Below are positions 1 through 5,285 of a stretch of DNA of 8,171 nucleotides, piece by piece. Source of the stretch: Candidatus Poribacteria bacterium (lineage in GTDB: Bacteria; Poribacteria; WGA-4E; B28-G17); NCBI GenBank assembly GCA_003645735.1, contig QNBQ01000049.1:1-8171 (forward strand), written 5' to 3'. The position numbers were made by a program, and so were the translations under genes. The first letter of the stretch is position 1. The number at the start of each line of letters is the position of its first letter. The notes below the pieces were generated by a model, which was not told where the DNA came from, searched no databases, and was given only the letters and a program-made list of their open reading frames with translations.

Positions 1-76
1 CCCCCTCGATTTCTCTCCTTTGGGCTTTAATTCTCCCCTGTTCAGTCCAGCTCGAAGGGCTTTACAGCCCCCAGGC

Positions 77-105
77 TTGACCTCTCGGCGGCGTTGTGTT
101 ATGCC
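77..105 (+). promoter_or_regulatory. Possible weak promoter for the ribbon-helix-helix gene
   Basis: A TTGACC box (77-82) lies 17 bases before TATGCC (100-105). The -35 is close to consensus but the -10 matches only half of TATAAT. An alternative -10-like TAAGAT lies at 119-124 without a good -35. The spacing suits the start codon at 141. No clear palindromic operator for an autoregulating antitoxin was seen here. This is a tentative call. Confidence 0.25.
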
Positions 106-128
106 TGTCCTCAAGGTTTAAGATAAGC

Positions 129-137
129 GGGAGGGGG
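129..137 (+). promoter_or_regulatory. Ribosome-binding site for the RHH gene
   Basis: The run GGGAGGGGG sits 3 to 6 bases before the ATG at 141. It decides that start over an in-frame GTG at 96, which has no comparable site and would add 15 residues that do not fit the fold. Confidence 0.7.
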
Positions 138-140
138 AAG

Positions 141-380
141 ATGACCCGAAGGGTGACGTTGAGCATGAGGGAGGAGGTGTTCGAGGAGCTTAGAAGGCTC
201 GCACAAGCCCATCGGATGAGCTTTTCGGCTTTCGTCACAAAGGCTCTCGAGGAGCTCGTCATCGAAGGGAAGAGGAGAGCGGGCATGGAGCTGTTGCGGC
301 TCATAGAGGGCGGAGGGATGGTCTCCGATGAGGCGGAAGCGGAGCTTGAGAGGATGAGGGGGGAGGAATGGGGAAGGTAG
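141..380 (+). CDS. Ribbon-helix-helix (CopG/VapB-like) antitoxin, apparently orphan
   Basis: The 79-residue protein has the compact ribbon-helix-helix layout. A short beta strand (RVTLSM, residues 4-9) is followed by helix A (about 10-24) and a second helix starting SFSAFVTKALEELV (27-40). An acidic, probably flexible tail (about 43-79) would suit binding a toxin. RHH proteins of this size bind operator DNA as dimers and are commonly antitoxins that repress their own operon. That role here is inferred from the fold, not from a recognised close relative. The usual arrangement has a toxin gene overlapping the 3' end, but here only a 22-codon frame follows (368-436). A stand-alone CopG-type regulator is the main alternative. 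The ATG at 141 is chosen for its strong Shine-Dalgarno. Confidence 0.75.
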   Translation: MTRRVTLSMREEVFEELRRLAQAHRMSFSAFVTKALEELVIEGKRRAGMELLRLIEGGGMVSDEAEAELERMRGEEWGR

Positions 381-436
381 GGAGCTCGCCGTTGAAGCCG
401 CCCCTCGTTGCGCACCGTTTGATCCGTAGGGTATAA
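368..436 (+). pseudogene. 22-codon frame where a partner toxin would start; possible toxin remnant
   Basis: An ATG at 368 overlaps the last codons of the RHH gene and is preceded by the purine-rich GGGGGGAGGA (358-367), a good ribosome-binding site. This is the usual geometry for an antitoxin-toxin pair. The frame opens MGKV, as many PIN toxins do, but then reads through Ser/Pro/Leu residues with no PIN acidic motif. It stops at TAA 434-436, inside the -10 box of the next promoter. It could be a decayed toxin start, a short real peptide, or chance. No toxin fold can be recognised, so this is a low-confidence call made mainly on position. Confidence 0.25.
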
Positions 437-437
437 T
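408..437 (+). promoter_or_regulatory. Sigma70-type promoter for the GNAT-hicBA-pfkB-rimI-rimK operon
   Basis: A perfect TATAAT (432-437) is preceded, after 18 bases, by TTGCGC (408-413), which matches only the TTG half of the -35 consensus. Transcription would start near 444, leaving a leader of about 30 bases that contains the Shine-Dalgarno at 464-469. No other promoter-sized gap exists on this strand until the end of rimK, so this site probably serves the whole six-gene run. Confidence 0.6.
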
Positions 438-463
438 TCTCTCCGACTTTGAAAACCAGGTCT

Positions 464-469
464 GGGAGG
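464..469 (+). promoter_or_regulatory. Ribosome-binding site deciding a GTG start for the GNAT gene
   Basis: GGGAGG ends 6 bases before GTG 476. The earlier in-frame TTG at 449 lies upstream of this site, has no comparable Shine-Dalgarno and sits very close to the predicted transcription start. Confidence 0.65.
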
Positions 470-475
470 GAAGCC

Positions 476-1603
476 GTGCTTGAGGGGCCGAGGGCGGCTA
501 GAAAGGATGAGCTTGAGGCGGTCGTGGCCCTTTCCAACCTCGTCTTCCGCTCGAAGGGCGGGGATATGGGCAGGGAGTATCCCACCCTCTTCTGCCCCGA
601 GAACGCCGAAAACCTCAGGATATTCCTCGACGACGGGAAGCCCGTCTCCCTGGTGGGTTTTACCGTCAGGGACACGCTGATCATGGGGGCGACGATCAGG
701 GTGTGCAACGTCGGGTCGGTCTGCACGCACCCCGACTACCGCAACAGGGGACTGGCCACCAGGCTGCTTGAGGACAGCGTCAGGAAGGCGCTTGCTGAGG
801 GCGTGGTCGTGATGCTGATCTCCGGCGGGAGGGGGCTTTACAGGAGGATGGGCTGTATAAACGCGGGGCTCTACCACCTCTACAGGATACCTAAAGAGAC
901 CGACCTGCCACGCCTTCCCGTTGAGGTCGAGACGTGGAGGGAGGAGGATCTGCCCGATCTGGTGAGGATACACCAGGGCGAGCCGGTCAGATACATCCGG
1001 GATGTGGACGAGTTCCTCACGCTGCTCAGGGCGGAGATGCTGGTCAACCGGCCGGCCGACACCTGGACGGTGAGGCTGGACGGGGAGATGGTCGCATACA
1101 TCTGCGTCCAGAGGCCGGTCGAGGAGGAGGGCGTCAAGGTTCTGAAGGCGAGGGAGATAGCCGGGTCGAGGCTGGCGGTGCTCTCGGCCCTGCCCGAGCT
1201 GTTCGACCGTTACGGGGTGGACAGGATAGACATAGACACGGTGGCCGCCGACGAGGAGATGAAGCTCCTGGGGAGGATGATCGGGGTTCGGCCCAGCCTG
1301 AGGGGGTTCATGGGGACGTTGAAGATCATCAACCTGAGGGGGTTCTTCGAGGCGATAGAGCCTTACTTCTCGGAGAGGCTCACCGAGGAGGAGCTTTGGA
1401 ATTTGGAGGTCGATTTCGAGCCGGAGCTGACCTTCAGATACAAGGGCGAGGAGTTCAAGCTGAGCTGCATAGAGGACGTCACCGCCTTCATATTCGGGTC
1501 GATCGAGCGGGAGAGGCCGACGCCCCAGACCCCAAACCTCTCCCGGACCCTATCGAAACTCTTCCCGATGCCGCTGGTCGATTACGGGTTGAACTTCATA
1601 TGA
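476..1603 (+). CDS. GNAT-family N-acetyltransferase, long two-domain form
   Basis: The 375-residue protein (GTG start) transfers an acetyl group from acetyl-CoA to an unidentified amine. The N-terminal domain carries the GNAT motif A around residues 80-100. There THPDYRNRGLATRLL holds the R-x-x-G-x-A type acetyl-CoA pyrophosphate loop. It is followed by GGRGLYRRMGCINAG (117-131), a pattern also seen in Eis-like acetyltransferases. A second, more diverged GNAT-like domain spans about 148-290, and a C-terminal segment (about 300-375) ends in PLVDYGLNFI. Length and layout resemble Eis-type multidomain acetyltransferases, but the C-terminal part is not clearly an SCP2 domain. There is no signal peptide or membrane segment, so it is probably cytosolic. 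It is the first gene of the operon and is followed by hicB after 15 bases. Family is well supported; the substrate is unknown. Confidence 0.88.
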   Translation: MLEGPRAARKDELEAVVALSNLVFRSKGGDMGREYPTLFCPENAENLRIFLDDGKPVSLVGFTVRDTLIMGATIRVCNVGSVCTHPDYRNRGLATRLLEDSVRKALAEGVVVMLISGGRGLYRRMGCINAGLYHLYRIPKETDLPRLPVEVETWREEDLPDLVRIHQGEPVRYIRDVDEFLTLLRAEMLVNRPADTWTVRLDGEMVAYICVQRPVEEEGVKVLKAREIAGSRLAVLSALPELFDRYGVDRIDIDTVAADEEMKLLGRMIGVRPSLRGFMGTLKIINLRGFFEAIEPYFSERLTEEELWNLEVDFEPELTFRYKGEEFKLSCIEDVTAFIFGSIERERPTPQTPNLSRTLSKLFPMPLVDYGLNFI

Positions 1604-1605
1604 GC

Positions 1606-1614
1606 GGGGGTGAT
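1606..1614 (+). promoter_or_regulatory. Strong Shine-Dalgarno for hicB
   Basis: GGGGGTGAT matches eight of nine bases of the ideal GGAGGTGAT and lies 4 bases before GTG 1619. This favours the start at 1619 over an in-frame GTG at 1610, which falls inside the site itself. Confidence 0.65.
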
Positions 1615-1618
1615 ATCA

Positions 1619-1840
1619 GTGGAGCGGAGGTTTACCGCGGTTTTCGAGAGGGATGGGGAGTGGTGGATCGGCTACGTCGAGGAGCTGCCCGGGGCCAACG
1701 CCCAGGGGAGGACGCTTGAGGAGGCGAGGGAAAGCCTTAAGGAGGCGATAAAGCTCGTCATAGAGGCATACCGCGAGATCCTCAAGCAGGATATAGAGGG
1801 CGAGGCGGTTATTCGGGAGGAGATAATGGTGTCTATCTGA
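1619..1840 (+). CDS. hicB: HicB-family antitoxin
   Basis: This 73-residue protein shows the HicB partial RNase-H-like fold. It has an opening beta strand (RRFTAVFERDGEWWIGYVEELPG, about residues 3-25) and the signature QGRTLEEARESLKEAIKLVIE (28-48). A short C-terminal tail (about 55-73) would be where many HicB proteins carry a DNA-binding element. It is too short for a full helix-turn-helix or RHH domain, so self-regulation may rely on the complex or be absent. HicB neutralises the RNase HicA, whose gene starts at the last base of this stop codon. hicB also lies only 15 bases after the GNAT gene, so it has no private promoter gap. Its GC (about 59% by hand count) is closer to the flanking genes than that of hicA. 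An in-frame GTG at 1610 is the alternative start. Confidence 0.88.
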   Translation: MERRFTAVFERDGEWWIGYVEELPGANAQGRTLEEARESLKEAIKLVIEAYREILKQDIEGEAVIREEIMVSI

Positions 1841-2034
1841 TGAAACGTCGGCGACTGTTGAAATACCTGAGGGATCATGGATGTGAGCTACTACGGGAGG
1901 GCAGAAGACACTCTGTCTACTGGAATCCTGTCATCAGGCGTGTTTCCACAGTTCCCAGGCATACGGAGATCCCTTATAAGTTGGTCAGAAAAATCTGCCG
2001 TGACCTTGGAATTCCGCCACCTAGGGAGAGGTAG
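1840..2034 (+). CDS. hicA: HicA-family mRNA interferase toxin
   Basis: This 64-residue protein is a full-length HicA (YcfA-type, double-stranded-RNA-binding-like fold). It opens with MKRRRLLKYLRDHGCELLRE and has the segment GRRHSVYWNP (residues 21-30), whose His-24 is the expected catalytic histidine. VSTVPRHTEIP (35-45) and a final helix KLVRKICRDLGI (47-58) follow. HicA toxins cleave mRNA and stop translation until HicB is restored. The ATG overlaps the hicB TGA by one base (TGATG), the usual coupled arrangement, and the TAG abuts the pfkB ATG. Composition is odd: GC is about 51% by hand count against about 63-70% in sampled pfkB stretches. Arg codons are mixed CGT, CGG, CGA, AGA and AGG, where the neighbours rely largely on AGG. 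That suggests recent acquisition. No residues look missing, so it is probably functional. Confidence 0.92.
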   Translation: MKRRRLLKYLRDHGCELLREGRRHSVYWNPVIRRVSTVPRHTEIPYKLVRKICRDLGIPPPRER

Positions 2035-2865
2035 ATGCGCGTGGATTTCCTCGCCATAGGTCATTTCACCAGGGATGTGGTCCCCGGGGGTTACACGCTC
2101 GGGGGATCGGCGGCCTACTCGACGATAACGGTCAGGAACCTGGGGCTCAAAGCCGCCGCCGTCACCTCAGTCGGGCCCGATTTCGACCTGGAAACCCCTC
2201 TGCTCCGGGGGATAAAGGTGCACGTCAAGCCGGCCAAGTCGAGCACCACTTTTCATAACATCTACCGCGACGGGAGGAGGATCCAATACCTGCTGGGGGT
2301 GGCCGAGAAGCTGAGGGGCGAGGATATCCCTGAGGAGCTTCTGGAGGCGCCGATCGTCTACTTATGCCCCGTGGCCGACGAGGTCGAGCCGGACGTGCTG
2401 GAGGGGTTCGAGGGGAAGCTCGTGGGTGTGACGCCGCAGGGCTGGATGCGCAGGTGGGACGAGGAGGGGAGGGTTTACCCGAAGAGGTGGGAGGCGGCCG
2501 AGCTGATCCTGCCCAGGTCGGACGTGCTGATCCTCAGCGAGGAGGACATCTCCCCCTTCCCCGAGGAGCTGGAGAGGTTCAGGAAGCTGGTCGGGATAAC
2601 CGTCCTGACCCGCGGCCGGAAGGGGTGTACGCTTTTCATGGGCGGCCTGGAGAGGGATTTCCCGGCTTATGAAGCGGTGGAGGTCGATCCGACCGGGGCG
2701 GGGGACGTGTTTGCGGCGGCCTTCCTGGTCAAATACCATCAGACAGGCGACCCCTTCATCTCAGCCGATTTCGCCAACTGCGTCGCCTCATTCGCTGTCG
2801 AGGCCGAGGGGACGTTGGGGATACCCTCCCTTGAGAGGGTGATGGAGAGATGGAGGTTCGGATAG
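2035..2865 (+). CDS. PfkB-family carbohydrate kinase, inositol-kinase-like
   Basis: The 276-residue protein is a ribokinase/PfkB-type kinase that phosphorylates a sugar or polyol with ATP. The N-terminal substrate motif GGSAAYS (residues 23-29) follows GHFTRDVV (9-16). The ATP/anion-hole motif DPTGAGDVFAAAFL (218-231) contains the expected catalytic Asp-224. The segment TPQGWMRRWDEEG (133-145) recalls the TPQGWLR signature of PfkB proteins related to plant myo-inositol 3-kinase, which is my main reason for the subfamily suggestion. The protein is a little shorter than typical ribokinases. It is probably cytosolic. The ATG directly follows the hicA stop, with a purine-rich site at 2023-2031, and the 3' end overlaps rimI by 16 bases. 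The family is secure. The substrate (inositol, a nucleoside or another sugar) is inference. Confidence 0.9.
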   Translation: MRVDFLAIGHFTRDVVPGGYTLGGSAAYSTITVRNLGLKAAAVTSVGPDFDLETPLLRGIKVHVKPAKSSTTFHNIYRDGRRIQYLLGVAEKLRGEDIPEELLEAPIVYLCPVADEVEPDVLEGFEGKLVGVTPQGWMRRWDEEGRVYPKRWEAAELILPRSDVLILSEEDISPFPEELERFRKLVGITVLTRGRKGCTLFMGGLERDFPAYEAVEVDPTGAGDVFAAAFLVKYHQTGDPFISADFANCVASFAVEAEGTLGIPSLERVMERWRFG

Positions 2866-3356
2866 AGCGGGCGGAGAGGCGGGATCTGGCGGGCATAATG
2901 AGGATAGAGAGGGCGTCGTTTTCGATGCCGTGGAGCAGATGGGCATTCCTGAGGGATCTGCTCAGCAGGCACGCCCATCTATTCGTGGCGAAGATCGGGG
3001 ATGAGGTCGTCGGATACGTCGATATCTGGATAACGGAGGAGGAGGGACACATAACGAACCTGGCCGTCTCGCCCCGCCACCGCAGGAAGGGGATAGGCAG
3101 CATGTTGCTCAAGCACGCCCTGGATTACGCCAGATCGAAGGGGGTTAAAAAGGTCTGGCTGGAGGTGCGGAGATCCAACCTGGCGGCCCAGAGGCTTTAC
3201 GCCAAGTTCGGGTTCAAGGCGATCGGCGTCAGGAGGGGGTATTACACCGACACGGGCGAGGACGCGCTGTTGATGGGGGTGGATCTGGATGAAGATAGGA
3301 ATCCTCTCCCGGTTCAAGGAGGGCTATTCGACGAGGAGGCTGGCGGAGGCGGCTAG
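2850..3356 (+). CDS. rimI: RimI-type ribosomal protein alanine N-acetyltransferase
   Basis: This single-domain GNAT enzyme acetylates the N-terminal alanine of ribosomal protein S18 in characterised bacteria. The 168-residue sequence carries HITNLAVSPRHRRKGIGSMLL (67-87), with the acetyl-CoA loop RRKGIG at 78-83. LEVRRSN (104-110) has Glu-105 in the place of the RimI catalytic Glu. RLYAKFGF (115-122) has Tyr-117 in the place of the catalytic Tyr. A GYYTDTGEDALLM ending (130-142) is the family hallmark. Family members usually end near residue 146. Here 22 more residues (147-168, ending in GGGG) are encoded in sequence that also encodes the start of RimK. The start overlaps the pfkB end by 16 bases, which suggests coupled translation. 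Assignment to RimI rather than a generic GNAT is strengthened by RimK next door. Confidence 0.9.
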   Translation: MEVRIERAERRDLAGIMRIERASFSMPWSRWAFLRDLLSRHAHLFVAKIGDEVVGYVDIWITEEEGHITNLAVSPRHRRKGIGSMLLKHALDYARSKGVKKVWLEVRRSNLAAQRLYAKFGFKAIGVRRGYYTDTGEDALLMGVDLDEDRNPLPVQGGLFDEEAGGGG

Positions 3357-4197
3357 GGAGAGGGGGCATACCGTCTGGGTGATGGACCCCTTCGACGTCT
3401 ACATCCACGTGGGGTGTAAGGGCAGCTCGATCTACTACAGGTCGAGGTCGGCCGAAGTTCTGGACGTGGTGATCCCCCGTTTGAGCCCTGTGACGGCCAG
3501 GTATGGGGTGGAGGTGCTCTATCAGTTCGAGATGGCGGGCGTTCCGCTGGTCAACCCCGCCCAGGCCGTCGTGAACGCCCGGAACAAGTTCAGGAGCCTG
3601 GCCATCCTCGCCAGAAAAGGCATACCCGTCCCCCCCACCTTCGCGGCCGGCTCGCTCAGGTTCCTCCACAGGGCGGTCAAGCGGACGGGGGAGTATCCCT
3701 TCATCCTCAAGCCGTTCGAGGGGACGCAGGGGAGGGGGATAATCGTCGTCGACAGCCCCGTGGAGCTTTACACGACGCTCGAGGCGATGTGGAGCCTCAA
3801 CCAGGACTACATCGTCCAGCCCTTCTACATAGAGGCGGCCGGCAGGGATATAAGGGCGTTGGTGATCGGGGGCAGGGTTCTCTGCGCCATGAGGCGGATA
3901 GCCCCCGAGGGGGAGTTCAGGGCCAACATCCACAGGGGAGGGGTGGGCTTCCCCATAGAGCTGACCAGGGAGGAGGAGAGGCTGGCGGTGAGGGCGGCCA
4001 GGGCGTTGAACCTGAACATAGCGGGGGTGGACATACTCCAGACGGGCCAGGGGCCGATGGTCATAGAGGTCAACCCCTCCCCCGGGTTTGAGGGATTAGA
4101 GAAGGCGACGGGGATAGACGTGGCGGGGGCGATGATCGACTTCGCCGTTCAGTTCGCCCGGAAAGCCAAACGTCAATCGCCCCACCTGCCGAACTGA
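3289..4197 (+). CDS. rimK: RimK-family ATP-grasp L-glutamate ligase
   Basis: The 302-residue protein adds L-glutamate through an ATP-dependent acyl-phosphate step. In E. coli, RimK lengthens the C-terminus of ribosomal protein S6. MKIGILSRFKEGYSTRRLAEAA at the start and EVNPSPGFEGLEKATGIDVAGAMI near the end (260-283) closely follow the E. coli pattern as I recall it. ATP-grasp elements visible in order are ARNKFRS (97-103), ILKP with Lys-141, the glycine-rich loop EGTQGRG (144-150), DIRALVIGG (187-195), FRANIHRGG (210-218), Asp-248 and the metal ligands Glu-260 and Asn-262. Related LysX and F420 ligases share this fold, so S6 is the likely but unproven target. It begins 68 bases inside rimI and ends 25 bases inside the opposing oxidoreductase gene. 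Confidence 0.93.
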   Translation: MKIGILSRFKEGYSTRRLAEAARERGHTVWVMDPFDVYIHVGCKGSSIYYRSRSAEVLDVVIPRLSPVTARYGVEVLYQFEMAGVPLVNPAQAVVNARNKFRSLAILARKGIPVPPTFAAGSLRFLHRAVKRTGEYPFILKPFEGTQGRGIIVVDSPVELYTTLEAMWSLNQDYIVQPFYIEAAGRDIRALVIGGRVLCAMRRIAPEGEFRANIHRGGVGFPIELTREEERLAVRAARALNLNIAGVDILQTGQGPMVIEVNPSPGFEGLEKATGIDVAGAMIDFAVQFARKAKRQSPHLPN

Positions 4198-5273
4198 GGT
4201 ATCCTCATCCTCTCCCCGTCCCTCATCGCCGATTGATGCGCTATTATGCCGGGGGCGCAGAAGGCGACCGCCTCGTAGACGTTCACCGCAGGGGGCCTCT
4301 CGTCCAGGACCGCCCTGACGAAATCCTCGACGATGTATGGGTGCGAGCCGCCGTGGCCGCCCGATGTGTATTTGACCAGCGGCTCGGGCAGCGGCGCGTA
4401 AAGCGGGTTCCTCTCCCACCTCTCCGGCCCTACGACCATCCCCCTCTCGTCCCTTCTGTAGATCGTCGAGGGCCAGATGAAGCTCATGTTCTGGCCGTAT
4501 ATCGAGAAGCTCTCCTCCGTGCCCGAAGCGACCCTCCTCATCTCCATGATCCTGACCGGCACGCCGTCCTCCGTCTTGAAGAGCGCCACCCCGTTGGCGA
4601 AATCGCAGCCCCAATACGAATCCTTCGTGTATACGTCGTCATCCGGCACCCTCGACGGGTAAGCCGTCACCTCCACCAGCCTGCCGCCCGTCACCCCTAG
4701 GATGTAGCCGGTCGAGTGGGTGATGTAGAGGAAGGGCGGGAAGCCGGCCTCCCTCCAGGTCTTGCCCCCGTATTCGGGCGGGCTTGAGGTTATCCCTCTG
4801 AGCGTGCTGTGGTCGTGGACGTATTGCGCCTCCATGTAGACTATCCTGCCGAACCTCCCCTCCCTATACCACTTCCTGCACTGGGCCGTCTCGGGCCGCC
4901 AGTAGCTCGTCTCGGCGTTGGCGTAGGTCAGGCCGGTCCTCTTGACGGCCTCGATCAGCATCTCGCACTCCTCGATCGTTATGGCGGCCGGCACGGCGCA
5001 CAGCACGTGTTTGCCGGCGTTTAAGGCGGCGATACAGTGCTCGGCGTGTCTCGGGGCGTGGGTGAAGATCGCCACCGCGTCAACATCCCTCATCCTCAAA
5101 ACCTCCCCCAGCTCGCCCGCGACCCTTTTGGCGCCCGTCTCCTTCGCCACCTCCTCCGCCCGATCCCTGTGTAGGTCGCAGACGCATATGAGCTCGCAAT
5201 CGGGGTGATCCTTGAATATGTTGGCGAAGACCCTCCCGAATCCGAGGCCCACGACCGCCACCCTCAAAGGCAT
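4173..5273 (-). CDS. Gfo/Idh/MocA-family NAD(P)-dependent oxidoreductase, GH109-like features
   Basis: The 366-residue protein has an N-terminal Rossmann domain with GLGFGR (residues 9-14) and an acidic CDLHRDRAEEVA segment after the second strand (32-43). These favour binding of a nicotinamide cofactor. The second half is the family's alpha/beta sugar-binding domain. Most dehydrogenases here have an EKP motif whose lysine helps catalysis. This protein reads CAVPAAIT (92-99), so that lysine is absent. Near the C-terminus SGGHGGSHPYIVEDF (304-318) and the later PAVNVYEAVAF resemble the HGG region of GH109 glycosidases, which use bound NAD to cleave glycosides. There is no signal peptide. It is the last gene of the minus-strand operon, 4 bases after the mannosidase stop. 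Sugar dehydrogenase or NAD-dependent glycosidase remain alternatives; the family is secure. Confidence 0.9.
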   Translation of the reverse strand: MPLRVAVVGLGFGRVFANIFKDHPDCELICVCDLHRDRAEEVAKETGAKRVAGELGEVLRMRDVDAVAIFTHAPRHAEHCIAALNAGKHVLCAVPAAITIEECEMLIEAVKRTGLTYANAETSYWRPETAQCRKWYREGRFGRIVYMEAQYVHDHSTLRGITSSPPEYGGKTWREAGFPPFLYITHSTGYILGVTGGRLVEVTAYPSRVPDDDVYTKDSYWGCDFANGVALFKTEDGVPVRIMEMRRVASGTEESFSIYGQNMSFIWPSTIYRRDERGMVVGPERWERNPLYAPLPEPLVKYTSGGHGGSHPYIVEDFVRAVLDERPPAVNVYEAVAFCAPGIIAHQSAMRDGERMRIPQFGRWGD

Positions 5274-5276
5274 GTC

Positions 5277-5285
5277 ATCACCTCC
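5277..5285 (-). promoter_or_regulatory. Perfect Shine-Dalgarno containing the upstream stop codon
   Basis: On the minus strand GGAGGTGAT ends 3 bases before the oxidoreductase ATG at 5273. The TGA within it (5280-5278) is the stop codon of the GH38 gene. Ribosomes ending one gene therefore sit on the start signal of the next, which points to translational coupling. Confidence 0.75.

Noticed and set aside
57..70. Small hairpin GGGCT-TTAC-AGCCC upstream of the RHH gene
   Set aside because: Only five base pairs, no T-run and no second copy, so it supports neither a terminator nor an operator. The GGGCTTTA octamer also occurs at 22-29 but without symmetry.
2..121. Open plus-strand frame from the window edge to TAA 119-121, as the end of an upstream gene
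   Set aside because: The short translation is Pro/Leu/Ser/Arg-rich without any recognisable motif and its codon use is unlike the real genes here.
934..1719. A 261-codon open frame on the plus strand inside the GNAT gene and hicB
   Set aside because: Gly/Arg/Glu-rich out-of-frame reading of real genes, spanning the GNAT stop and the hicB start with no plausible fold.
3229..3933. A 234-codon open frame on the minus strand opposite rimK and the end of rimI
   Set aside because: Low-complexity, Pro/His/Arg-rich shadow of rimK. No domain, and rimK matches its family throughout.
4195..4207. TGAGG-TAT-CCTCA hairpin at the rimK stop as a bidirectional terminator
   Set aside because: The stem is five pairs and not followed by a T-run on either strand. 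Too weak to annotate.
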